A stretch of DNA of 64,000 nt from Vogesella oryzae (GTDB lineage: Bacteria > Pseudomonadota > Gammaproteobacteria > Burkholderiales > Chromobacteriaceae). This document shows, in pieces, positions 45,642 through 54,483 of the stretch. The notes beneath the pieces were generated by a model, which was not told the DNA's origin, searched no databases, and saw only the letters and a list, made by a program, of their open reading frames with translations. How positions within the stretch are numbered: the first letter of the stretch is position 1; every line of letters starts with the position of its first letter. A program made the translations under genes and the position numbers. The stretch spans positions 1 to 64,000 of the forward strand of contig NZ_CADEPL010000003.1 of assembly GCF_902829295.1 (NCBI RefSeq), read 5' to 3'.

Positions 45642-46868
45642 TCACGCCGGTTTCAGCTCGCCGCTCTGTACCCTGGCCAGGTCTTGCTGGAATTGCTGGT
45701 AGCTGGCCGGCGAGAAGCGTACCGCCAGTACCAGCATGCCCAGGCTGGCAATGCTCATCAGCATCCAGATGTAGGACAGGTCGTTGAAGACTTCGCGCAG
45801 GCTGCCGGCCGTCAGCGGCACCAGGCTGGCAATGACGAAGCCGCCACCTTGGACGAAGGCGGTGAAGTTGCCGGCCAGCGTCGGGTCTTTCAGATGGTCC
45901 ATGGCCACGATGATGGACAGCGGGAACAGGATGCCGATACCGACGCCCAGCAGCGACACGGCAAAGTAGGGGGCCAGCAGCGGTGCCGCGATCAGCAGCA
46001 GGAAGCCGGCAGCCACCAGCAGCAGCGAGGTGAACAGCAGGCCGCGACGGTCGGGAAAGCGGCTGATGGTAAACGACAGCCACAGCGCCGTCAGTGCCTC
46101 GACGATAGTCAGCACCGACAGCAGCAGGCCGGCGGTCGCCTTGCTCAGACCGAGGCCGATGTAGAACGGCGAGACCCACGCCATCGCCAGCATGAAGGCG
46201 CCGGTGCCGATGCCGAAGAACAACAGTAGCGACCAGCAGCGGGCGATGCGCCAGAACGGCACGCTGCGGGTGGTGGCCTGTACGCTGCTGCGTGCCTCGT
46301 ACTGGCTGCCATGCGATGCGAGCAGCCAGAACACGGTTGCCAGTACCGCGGGCAGCGACCAGCCAGCCAGGGTGGACAGCCAGCCGAACTGATCTTCCAG
46401 CCACGAGGCGGTGCCGGAGCCGATGGCGGCACCGGCCACAATGCCGGTGGAGTAGAGGGCGATCACGCTGCTGGTACGGGCGCCGAAATTGCGCTTGATG
46501 AAGCCCGGCAGCAGCGCCTGGATCACGGCAATGCCCAGCCCTACCAGCGCAGCGCTGAGGAACAGGCCATTGCGGTCATCTGCCCACAACCGCAGCAGGC
46601 AGGCAACGCCGATGAGGATACTGCCGGTAGTGATGCCGCCGCGTTCGCCAAGCGCCTGGCGGATGCGTGCGGCGTAGATGGCGCCCAGCCCCATCATCAG
46701 CACCGGGATGGTGGTCAGCAGGCTGATGCCGACCGAGGTGACCCCGGCGTCGTGGCTGATGGACTGGATCAGCGGGCCGATGGCGGCGATGGCCGGTCGC
46801 AGGTTAAGCGACAGTAGCAGGATGGCCAGCAGCAGCAGGATGCCTGCCGGCTTGGTGTGTTGAGTCAT
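45642..46868 (-). CDS. CynX/NimT-type MFS transporter
   Basis: A 408-residue, 12-helix permease. AILLLSLNLRPAIAAIGPLIQSI is the CynX/NimT signature at the N-terminus; SGTASWLEDQFGWLSTLAGWSLPAVLA and FVQGGGFVIASLVPLTAGSL are further family regions. CynX relatives handle cyanate or nitroimidazoles, but position as the last gene of the pigment cluster suggests product or precursor transport. RBS CAGGAA. The 235-bp gap on its 3' side contains only one GCGGCCAAC copy followed by T residues near 45558. Confidence 0.88.
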   Translation of the reverse strand: MTQHTKPAGILLLLAILLLSLNLRPAIAAIGPLIQSISHDAGVTSVGISLLTTIPVLMMGLGAIYAARIRQALGERGGITTGSILIGVACLLRLWADDRNGLFLSAALVGLGIAVIQALLPGFIKRNFGARTSSVIALYSTGIVAGAAIGSGTASWLEDQFGWLSTLAGWSLPAVLATVFWLLASHGSQYEARSSVQATTRSVPFWRIARCWSLLLFFGIGTGAFMLAMAWVSPFYIGLGLSKATAGLLLSVLTIVEALTALWLSFTISRFPDRRGLLFTSLLLVAAGFLLLIAAPLLAPYFAVSLLGVGIGILFPLSIIVAMDHLKDPTLAGNFTAFVQGGGFVIASLVPLTAGSLREVFNDLSYIWMLMSIASLGMLVLAVRFSPASYQQFQQDLARVQSGELKPA

Positions 46869-46931
46869 GACGATTCCTGTTTGAACAGTGGGTAGAGTGC
46901 GCGGTGGTACGGGGCCACCGCGCAGGGTGAA

Positions 46932-47162
46932 TCAATAGCGGTAGTCGGGTTGGCGCAGCAGCGCGGTTATGCGCGGTTCGATCAGTGGCTGGTAGACCTG
47001 CTGTTGCCACTGTGCCGGTGTAACCGGTTGCAGATCGATCGATACCGCTCCGGCGCGGCATGACAGCTCTTGTTGCAGTAGCTGCACCAGCGATTGCTGG
47101 ATCCGCTCGCGTGCGGCAGCGGGGAGTGCGGTATCGAAGTAATGAATAACGACATGTGGCAT
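46932..47162 (-). CDS. small tautomerase-superfamily protein
   Basis: A 76-residue protein with proline right after the initiator Met (MPHVVIHYFDT), the catalytic Pro1 of 4-oxalocrotonate tautomerase-type enzymes. The later VSIDLQPVTPAQWQQQVYQPLIEPRITALLRQPDYRY fits PptA-like members. Only 15 bp separate it from the indigoidine synthetase gene, so it may tautomerise a pathway intermediate. That role is inference. Confidence 0.8.
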   Translation of the reverse strand: MPHVVIHYFDTALPAAARERIQQSLVQLLQQELSCRAGAVSIDLQPVTPAQWQQQVYQPLIEPRITALLRQPDYRY

Positions 47163-47177
47163 GGCATGTGCTCCGGC

Positions 47178-50100
47178 TCAGTCCAGTACCGCGGCTTGCA
47201 TGGCGGCAATGCCTTCCGCTTTCAATACGGCGTAGTGGCCGACGGCCAGGTCGTGCCATTGGATGTTCAGGCCAACCTGCTCGCCGCCGGCGATGAAGGA
47301 CGGGCCGTCACCGCTGGCCCGCCAAACCGAAATCGGGCAGCGCAGAGGCTTGCTGGCCAAGTCGATCTGGTAATCCGGGGAGTAGGTCACGGTGACAACA
47401 TTGACGATGGCATCGATCAGGGTGCGGTCAATGGTGGGAAATTTCTCTTCCACAAACCGGATGAAGGCCGTGCGGTTGTCTACACGCTGCAAGCAATCGG
47501 CGTTCAGGGCCGGGTTAATGTCGTGGGCGAATACCGATAGCAGGATGCTCAGGAATGCCGGGTTGGCAAACAGTACGCTTTCATCGCGGCTGACCGGTTC
47601 GGCGTAGGGCAGCTGTGGCGATCCTGGCGCCAGCAATACCAGCTGGCTGACAGTTTCTCCTTGCTGTTCTAGCTGGTGGGCCACTTCATAGGCGACGCGG
47701 GCACCAAAGGAGTACCCCCACAGGTTGTATGGGCCTTTGGGTTGCAGACTGCGGATCAGCCGCATGTCCTCGCGCGCCATGGCTTCGATGCTATTGAAGG
47801 CGGTTTCACCGGCATTGATGCCACGAGACTGGATGCCATAAAAACGGCGTTTGCCAGCCATGGCTTCACCTAGTAGCCGCAAGTTCATCGGGTAACCTCC
47901 CAGTCCCGGCCAGCAGAATGTGGCAAACGGACTGTCCTGTCCGGCCAGCGCAATAGCACGGCTGGCTGTTTGCCCGTCACCGGTGTTGATGACGCGGGCC
48001 AGCTTTTCGATGGTGGGCGCACTGAAGAGCACCTGGATCGGTACCTTGACGGCAAACTGGCGGTTGATGGCGCGGGCAATGGCTACGGCCTGGATAGAGT
48101 TGCCTCCCAGCGCAAAGAAGTCCGTGATGACAGAGACTTCTTCCAGCTGCAGGATCTGGCACCAGATCTGGCTGATAGCCTGTTCAGTTGTATTACGGGC
48201 GGCAACATGGGGTTGTTCCTGATCGGCCAGCTGGAAATCGTCGTGCTGTTTCAGGGCTTGTACATCTACCTTGCCGGAAGTGGTGTGCGGCATCTTGTTG
48301 ATGATGGCAATGCGACCGGGAACCATGTAGTCGGGCAGGCTATTTAGCAGGTCGGCGCGAATCAGCTCGGCAGGGCCTTTCATGTGAACCGCGTCTTCAT
48401 CCATGCCCTGGTGGCGGATTTGTGCCGCACTGACTTTGCCGAGTAGGCAGAAGTAGCTCGGTCCTGCACTGCGGCCGGCATCACTGACAATGTCGTTCAG
48501 CCGCAGAGCGGTGGCGAGGTTGTTGCCGCTTTTGGAACTGTAGCCGGAAGACATGGTGCCCAGGCCAAGCCGGTTCATCTGTATCCGCTGCAGGCTGCGG
48601 CCTAGGTCGATGTAGTACCGCCAAGATGCTTGGTGACGGTTGACGAAGGAGAGGCCGCCACTGGCACGCTGGTAGACCTGCTGGTTGATGGCAATCACAT
48701 GGCGCTGTTCGATCAGATGGTTGGATACCTTGTCCAGCTTGCCCTGGCGGTACAGGTAGTTGCCATCGGTCAGGTCGCGGATACGGCCTTGCTGGGCCTG
48801 GACATAGATATCGATGTCAAGATCGTCAATGCGATTGGCCAGCGGGACAATGTCGTAACTGCCGAGGTACTCGTGCTCCTCCGGGCAGTCCAGCCTTGGT
48901 ATTACATCAGGGGTATGCAGACCCTGGCCGATGGCGTAACCGTAGTCCGGCAGAATATGGTCAAGCATGCCCAAGATATGGCCGCTTTCCATTTCCAGTA
49001 CTTCAAGGATGTTGTTCTTGTAAACCTCGCGTACGGCCGGAATCTTGCCGGCAAAGTGCAGCCGTAGACGGGGTTCGTGGGCATTGCTGTCGGCTTGTTT
49101 GTACAAACGGTGCTGCAGCGGATGGTAGTAATAATAGCCATCAGGCAGGCCTGCAATCCGGTTCAACTCGATATACACCTGGGTCGCGTAGAGTGCGCCA
49201 GGCGATGCGTAGCCAAACTTCGGCAATAATCGCTCTTCACTGCCGAATTGCCCCAGATAGCGCAGAATTTCACCCAATATGGTGGGGGTCAGATCAGCCA
49301 ATCCGGCGGAGGTTACCGCTTCTGGCTGTGCGGCCAGCAGTTGCAGGATATCGGTGGCGGTGACGGGGCCGCCGTGGAAAAAGCGGTAGGTCTTGCGGGC
49401 GAACACCCGCTCACGCTGGGCGGTGGTTTCCTGTTGTCCCGGTAGGGCAATCTGCTGTTTACCGGCCAGATCGGTATCGCTGCGGAAACCGCCTCCTGAT
49501 AGCTGGGCCTTGATCTGGTGACGGCTGGCCTTGGTCTGATGATGCATTTCGGCGTTACCCTGATCCATCAGTTTCGCTTCGTTCGGGTTCAGCTCCACCG
49601 CACCGATCAGCTGGGTATGACCATTGCGCGGGGAATCCTTGATGAAGACAGCGGCCGACTTCACCCAATCATGGTTTTCGATGGCAAGCCGGATCTCGTC
49701 CAGTTCGATACGGTAGCCTCGGAACTTAACCTGGTTATCGGTGCGGCCAACAAAATGCAGGATGCCATCCTGACCGGTCCTGACCAGGTCGCCGGTGCGA
49801 TACATCCTTTTCGGCGGGGTATCTGCATCCGGTTGCAAGAGAGGGAACTTCTCCTCGGTTTGCTCTGGGCGGAACAGGTAGCCATTTGCCAGCTGGGCTC
49901 CGCCGATGAACAGCTCTCCGGTCTGTCCAGGAGGCACCGGTACGAGTTGTTCATCCAGTACCTGGCAATAAAGCCCAGTCACCGGCAAGCCGATCGGCGC
50001 GATCTCCCACTCCTGCTCCAGGCTACGTTGGTCAATCCGATAATGTGTGGCATTGATGGTGCACTCGGTAGGACCGTACAGATTGATCAACCGGCAGTCC

Positions 50101-51044
50101 GGAAGTATCTGCAATAAATTCCTGGCCAATTTGCGTGATAGCCCCTCGCCACCGCTGAACAGGCTATGGAGGGTGTCGCAGTTGGCGAAGGCGGGTAATT
50201 CGCTTAGTGCTTGCAGTAGAGTCGGGACGCCTTGCAAGGTGGTAACGCCGTGTTGCCGGATCTGGCTCACCAGCATTTCCGGATCACGGTAGACACCGGG
50301 TAGTCCCATGACTACGCGGGCACCGCAACACATGCCTAGCAGCTCCCACTGTGCCGCATCAAAGCTGACCGGAGTTTTCTGCAGGATGCGGTGGCCAGGC
50401 AGTAGATAGCCTTCGTGCGTGAGCCAGGCCAGTTGATTGGCAATCGCCTGCTGCGAAATGGCTACGCCTTTGGGTTTGCCTGTTGTACCCGAGGTGTAGA
50501 TCACATAGGCCAGGTCTTCGCCATCCTGTTCGAGCAAGTCGGTCAGTACTTGATCGACCTCGGCAATGCTTGCCGGTGTGACATCGTCGATGTTGAACAG
50601 ACTGACTCCCGGCAGAAGTATGCTGGCCAGACGTTCGTGGCTGCGATTGTTGGTGAGCACCAGTTTGACCTTGGCATCACTCACCATATAACTGAGTCGG
50701 TCTTGCGGATAATCGGTTGCCAACGGCAGATAAGCGGCTCCCGCAAACAGGATGCCCCATGTCGCAAGTGGCAGGTCGGCAGAGGCATCGATAAACAGAC
50801 CGAGGCAGTCGTTATAGCTCACCCCTTTTTTGCGCAGAGCTGCCGCAATCCCGATGGCGTGCAGCAGGGTGGTTTCATAGCTGTATTCTTTTTCCTGGTC
50901 GGCAATCGCGATATCGCTTTTACAGCGATGCACCTGTGCCAGCAGCATTGCCGGCAGCGTGTGCAGATAGGGGCCGGGTTGGATGTAAGAAGATTGGATA
51001 TGTTGTTGCAGGAATGCCTGCAAGGTATGCATCTGAGTTGACAT
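47178..51044 (-). CDS. indC: indigoidine synthetase-type NRPS (A-Ox-T-TE)
   Basis: A 1288-residue single-module synthetase, close in length to BpsA/IndC. The adenylation domain spans ~25-470 with AYVIYTSGTTGKPKGV, NLYGPTECTINAT and YRTGDLV; by eye its specificity residues read D-A-W-Q-F-G-L-I-N-K, in line with L-glutamine. A SagB-like flavin oxidase domain is inserted after A8, ~510-890. The carrier site is FFALGGNSIQA near 1000. The thioesterase has GYSFGARVAYE near 1130. It should oxidise and dimerise cyclised glutamine to the blue pigment indigoidine. Lower GC than flanks. Confidence 0.93.
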   Translation of the reverse strand: MSTQMHTLQAFLQQHIQSSYIQPGPYLHTLPAMLLAQVHRCKSDIAIADQEKEYSYETTLLHAIGIAAALRKKGVSYNDCLGLFIDASADLPLATWGILFAGAAYLPLATDYPQDRLSYMVSDAKVKLVLTNNRSHERLASILLPGVSLFNIDDVTPASIAEVDQVLTDLLEQDGEDLAYVIYTSGTTGKPKGVAISQQAIANQLAWLTHEGYLLPGHRILQKTPVSFDAAQWELLGMCCGARVVMGLPGVYRDPEMLVSQIRQHGVTTLQGVPTLLQALSELPAFANCDTLHSLFSGGEGLSRKLARNLLQILPDCRLINLYGPTECTINATHYRIDQRSLEQEWEIAPIGLPVTGLYCQVLDEQLVPVPPGQTGELFIGGAQLANGYLFRPEQTEEKFPLLQPDADTPPKRMYRTGDLVRTGQDGILHFVGRTDNQVKFRGYRIELDEIRLAIENHDWVKSAAVFIKDSPRNGHTQLIGAVELNPNEAKLMDQGNAEMHHQTKASRHQIKAQLSGGGFRSDTDLAGKQQIALPGQQETTAQRERVFARKTYRFFHGGPVTATDILQLLAAQPEAVTSAGLADLTPTILGEILRYLGQFGSEERLLPKFGYASPGALYATQVYIELNRIAGLPDGYYYYHPLQHRLYKQADSNAHEPRLRLHFAGKIPAVREVYKNNILEVLEMESGHILGMLDHILPDYGYAIGQGLHTPDVIPRLDCPEEHEYLGSYDIVPLANRIDDLDIDIYVQAQQGRIRDLTDGNYLYRQGKLDKVSNHLIEQRHVIAINQQVYQRASGGLSFVNRHQASWRYYIDLGRSLQRIQMNRLGLGTMSSGYSSKSGNNLATALRLNDIVSDAGRSAGPSYFCLLGKVSAAQIRHQGMDEDAVHMKGPAELIRADLLNSLPDYMVPGRIAIINKMPHTTSGKVDVQALKQHDDFQLADQEQPHVAARNTTEQAISQIWCQILQLEEVSVITDFFALGGNSIQAVAIARAINRQFAVKVPIQVLFSAPTIEKLARVINTGDGQTASRAIALAGQDSPFATFCWPGLGGYPMNLRLLGEAMAGKRRFYGIQSRGINAGETAFNSIEAMAREDMRLIRSLQPKGPYNLWGYSFGARVAYEVAHQLEQQGETVSQLVLLAPGSPQLPYAEPVSRDESVLFANPAFLSILLSVFAHDINPALNADCLQRVDNRTAFIRFVEEKFPTIDRTLIDAIVNVVTVTYSPDYQIDLASKPLRCPISVWRASGDGPSFIAGGEQVGLNIQWHDLAVGHYAVLKAEGIAAMQAAVLD

Positions 51045-51095
51045 GTGATGTGCTCGGGATGGTTTTGGATGGTGACGTGCTGCTGTCAGCAGCTG

Positions 51096-51854
51096 TTAGC
51101 AACAGCTGAATAAACGCCCAAATCCATCTAACTGGTCATCAATGCCGCTCATGCGAAGTGCATGCCAGTACAAAGCTGTGTTGTTGGCAATCACTGGTTT
51201 TCCGGTCCACTGTTCAGCGGTCTCGGCAAAGCCGGCCATCGGTACATTCGTGCCCACCTGCACAATCACTTGGACACCCGGTGCATTGGCTTTTTCGACT
51301 GCGGAGCGCAGATCCTGGTGGCTTACTTCCGAGATGCGTGAGGGGCTTTGGCCGCCAAGGTTAGCCAGGGCAATAACTTCATAGCCCTTGTCATTAAAGA
51401 ACTGTGTGACGGCATCGTTGCCGATCTCGGTGTAGGGAGAGATCAGGCCGATATGGCGAAGGTTGCCCAATCGAACCAAGGCTTGTTCGATGGCATCGGC
51501 ACTGCAGGTGATGCCGACGCCTTCTGCCGTGTCCTGCAGCTGCGCCAGCATTTGCGTATGCGCTTCAATACCGTGCCAGTACGCATCCGGAGACACCGCC
51601 ACGATGATGCGGTCCAGCTGGCAATCTTTCAGGCTCTTGATGGCGGGTGCTGTCGAGCGGCGCATGGTCTGAATCACGCTGTTGAAACCGGGCTCCTCAA
51701 TCAGTGGCTCGTCCACAATGACCATCCGGCCCACATGGTTGGTCACGCCACGTGGCCGCATGTCGTCCATCTCCGGTTGGGCCGAGGTATTTGTCGATGG
51801 GATGACCACGCCAATGCGCAAGCGGTGGCCGAGAATTTTGTTGGCATTATTCAT
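51096..51854 (-). CDS. Asp/Glu racemase superfamily protein, maleate isomerase-like
   Basis: A 252-residue enzyme of the group containing maleate cis-trans isomerase and arylmalonate decarboxylase: RIGVVIPSTNTSAQPEMDDMRPRGVTNHVGRM, DRIIVAVSPDAYWHGIEAH, GITCSADAIEQALVRLG with one family cysteine, and HIGLISPYTEIGND. The second conserved cysteine region reads IVQVGTNVPM, where many relatives have a cysteine, so racemase chemistry is doubtful. Upstream of indC on the same strand, 51 bp apart. Start at 51854 with AGGACAG upstream. Confidence 0.85.
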   Translation of the reverse strand: MNNANKILGHRLRIGVVIPSTNTSAQPEMDDMRPRGVTNHVGRMVIVDEPLIEEPGFNSVIQTMRRSTAPAIKSLKDCQLDRIIVAVSPDAYWHGIEAHTQMLAQLQDTAEGVGITCSADAIEQALVRLGNLRHIGLISPYTEIGNDAVTQFFNDKGYEVIALANLGGQSPSRISEVSHQDLRSAVEKANAPGVQVIVQVGTNVPMAGFAETAEQWTGKPVIANNTALYWHALRMSGIDDQLDGFGRLFSCC

Positions 51855-52021
51855 TTTTATCTGTCCTGTCCTTGGCAAACGGTGCAAATCGCGGATTCCC
51901 AGGAAAAATGTCATATGGGTTGACCGCAACCGAGCGGCATCTTACATTATCTGGAACGATCATTCCAAATTTGATTATTCATTTTGAATTTCCGGTTTAT
52001 CCGGTAACCAAGGACAAGGTA

Positions 52022-52897
52022 ATGAACACGACACTCCCCACGATCGCGGTATTAGGCTGCGGTTTGATCGGCGCTCCTGTCGCACGCAATCTGGCGAACA
52101 AGGGTTTCAAGGTAAAAGTCTGGAACCGGACAGCAGCCAAGGCACAGGTACTGGAGCAAGACAATCTGCAAGCATGTGCCAGCGTAGCCGATGCTGTTCG
52201 TGATGCTGCTTTCATCGTGACGGTGCTGAAAGACGGCGACAGCGTTGCCGCCGCCATGACTGCCGGTAGCGGTCATTTCTGCCCGGGTGCCAAATGGCTG
52301 CAGCTCAGTACGGTAGGGATTGATGCGGCCAACCAACTGGCGCTCTTGGCAAGTCAGCAGCAGTTGGTGTATTTCGATGCGCCGGTTCAGGGTACTCGTC
52401 AGCCGGCCGAGCAAGGTCAACTGATCATTCTGGCCTCTGGTCCCCAAGCCGGGCGGGAGGGCGTACAAACCGTATTTGACGCCATTGGCAAGCGCACGCT
52501 ATGGGTGGCAGACGAGGCCGGCCAGGCAAGCCGCCTGAAGTTGGCACTGAATAACTGGGCCTTTACGCTAACTCACGGGCTGGCAGAGAGCTTGGCGTTG
52601 GCCAAAGGTTTGGGGGTTGATCCGGCACTGGTCATCGATGTGGTGAGTAACGGGCCGATGGACTGTGCCTATTTCCAGCTTAAGAGTGCTGCCATGCTGT
52701 CAGGTAATTACACGGCAAGTTTCTCGGTTGCCAATGCGGTGAAAGACAGCAGGCTGATTCTCGATGCGGCTAGTCGAGCCGGCTTGCATGCCGAGGTTGC
52801 TGCAGCGGGTTTGCATCGCTTCGAACGCGCTCTTGAAGCCGGCCATGGCGACCAGGATATGGCTGCCAGTTTCCTGGCTTCAGACCTGCACGACTGA
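52022..52897 (+). CDS. NAD-binding 3-hydroxyisobutyrate dehydrogenase-like protein
   Basis: A 291-residue beta-hydroxyacid dehydrogenase. Rossmann motif TIAVLGCGLIGAPVARNLANKGFKVKVWNRT; the substrate-loop DAPVQGTRQPAEQGQL; the catalytic-lysine helix reads SRLKLALNNW (K in the GxxxKxxxN position). Divergent from the racemase-like gene and next to a phosphopantetheinyl transferase, hence part of the pigment locus by position. Imine reductases share this family, so reduction of a pathway intermediate is a possibility. Confidence 0.85.
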   Translation: MNTTLPTIAVLGCGLIGAPVARNLANKGFKVKVWNRTAAKAQVLEQDNLQACASVADAVRDAAFIVTVLKDGDSVAAAMTAGSGHFCPGAKWLQLSTVGIDAANQLALLASQQQLVYFDAPVQGTRQPAEQGQLIILASGPQAGREGVQTVFDAIGKRTLWVADEAGQASRLKLALNNWAFTLTHGLAESLALAKGLGVDPALVIDVVSNGPMDCAYFQLKSAAMLSGNYTASFSVANAVKDSRLILDAASRAGLHAEVAAAGLHRFERALEAGHGDQDMAASFLASDLHD

Positions 52898-52908
52898 GTT
52901 GCTCAGCG

Positions 52909-53667
52909 CTAGGGGAGGCCACGCAAGTCAGCCAAGGTGTAGACATTGTCGGCATCGAAGGTGAATTGGACCGCAAACGGCAGGATATGCTGGTGCCACT
53001 CGCTGTCGGGAGCTGGTGCCAGCCACAACTGGCCGGTACTTTGATCCAGCTGGCAGACTTCAAACTCGGTAAAGTCAACAATACGCCCAAAACGATGCGA
53101 CAAGGCCTTGTAGCCAGCCTCTTTCGCCGAGAAGATCAGCGTGGCGACCATGTTTGGCGTCTTGTCTGGTAGACAGGCACGATCTGCTGCAGTGCAACAA
53201 GTCGAAACGATATCAGCCAGTTGTTGCCTGGCTACCAGCGGCTCGCAATCTACTCCCAGTCCTTCCGGACGTGGACTCCAAGCAGCGACAGCTGCTGCCA
53301 GACTTTGGCTATGGGTAATAGATCCGGTTACGCCGGTAGGCCACACTGGCCGACCGCTGATATCACGATCCAGTACGGCAGATATCAGTGGCAAACCGGC
53401 AAGGGCCCGCTCGGCACACAGGCAACCGGCCAGAAAAGACAATTGTCGGGAACGTACAAAACGGGCTGGTATGGCTGGGTGCAGGCTGGCTGGAACGATA
53501 TGCTCCAGTAGCGCGTCAAGCACCGGCAGGGACAAGGCAGCAACCGAGCCATCTGCTATCTGCAGCGGCCACTGTTGCCAGAGTGTGGCTACACCAGCGC
53601 TGTCCTGCGGAAACAGCACATGCTGCAGTGTCGGCAACAGACCCGTCGGTAAAACAGCGCCTGACAT
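52909..53667 (-). CDS. 4'-phosphopantetheinyl transferase, EntD/Sfp type
   Basis: A 252-residue enzyme that loads the carrier domain with phosphopantetheine. Motifs: RPVWPTGVTGSITHSQSLAAAV, GLGVDCEPL with the Mg-binding D and E, and FSAKEAGYKAL with the K-E-x-x-x-K signature. The start at 53667 is chosen over 53778 for protein fit. It is convergent with the dehydrogenase gene (11-bp gap) and is the obvious activator of the IndC carrier site. Confidence 0.92.
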   Translation of the reverse strand: MSGAVLPTGLLPTLQHVLFPQDSAGVATLWQQWPLQIADGSVAALSLPVLDALLEHIVPASLHPAIPARFVRSRQLSFLAGCLCAERALAGLPLISAVLDRDISGRPVWPTGVTGSITHSQSLAAAVAAWSPRPEGLGVDCEPLVARQQLADIVSTCCTAADRACLPDKTPNMVATLIFSAKEAGYKALSHRFGRIVDFTEFEVCQLDQSTGQLWLAPAPDSEWHQHILPFAVQFTFDADNVYTLADLRGLP

Positions 53668-53786
53668 GATGTGATAGCCTTTCGGGCTTGCAAATTCGGC
53701 ACATAGTAACAGGGTGCCTGCCACTGCAAGCTGCTCCCCTCCATCCTTGCCGGCGACTGCACTATCTTTATCCTTCATTACTGACT

Positions 53787-54368
53787 ATGCATACAGCCCA
53801 TTTCGATCCTGATGATGCCGCCGATGCGGCGATGCACGTTTTCTGGCAAAAAGGTTATGCCGCTACTTCGATCCAGGACCTGGTGAATGGTACTGGCCTG
53901 TCGCGAAGCAGCCTCTACAACACCTTCGAAAGCAAAATCGGGCTGTTCCAGCATGCGTTGCAGCGTTATCACGGCCAGACGGCTGCCAACGTTGCGTTGC
54001 TGGCGGAAGACGGTTCTGCGATTGGCCGTGTGCGCGCGCTGTTGCAGCAAATTGCTGCTGACGAACTGGCCGGTACAGACAGCTGCGGCTGCCTGGTGGC
54101 CAATACCGCTCTGGAACTGGGTAGGCGCAATCACTCGGTGAACGACCTGCTGCAGCAGCACTTCTCGACATTGGAGACCGCACTGGCCGCCCTGATGCAA
54201 CGGGGGCAGCAGCAGGGCGAAATCGCGGCCAGCAAATCACCTGTGGCGCTGGCGCGATTCCTGGTTGCCATTATCCAGGGCCTGCGCGTGCTGGGCCGTG
54301 GCTACGACGGCGAGGGGCAGGCCCAGCGTTTGAACGATGTGATTGAAGTGGCAATCAGCAGTCTCTGA
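53787..54368 (+). CDS. TetR family regulator
   Basis: A 193-residue regulator: ADAAMHVFWQKGYAATSIQDLVNGTGLSRSSLYNTFESKIGLF is the TetR helix-turn-helix; the ligand domain has DSCGCLVANTALELGRRNHSV, a TetR_C stretch seen with cysteine-containing sensors. Divergent from the phosphopantetheinyl transferase with a 119-bp gap, at the edge of the pigment cluster, so a candidate regulator of it. Confidence 0.9.
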   Translation: MHTAHFDPDDAADAAMHVFWQKGYAATSIQDLVNGTGLSRSSLYNTFESKIGLFQHALQRYHGQTAANVALLAEDGSAIGRVRALLQQIAADELAGTDSCGCLVANTALELGRRNHSVNDLLQQHFSTLETALAALMQRGQQQGEIAASKSPVALARFLVAIIQGLRVLGRGYDGEGQAQRLNDVIEVAISSL

Positions 54369-54483
54369 CCCCTCTGCAGTGTCCACTATTCCGCGTCGCA
54401 TCGTGTTATGGCGCTAGGGCTGGCGCCACAGGCATACAACTGCCCTCCGTCGGTCCGCGAGAGCCATTTTCCTGAGAAACGGA

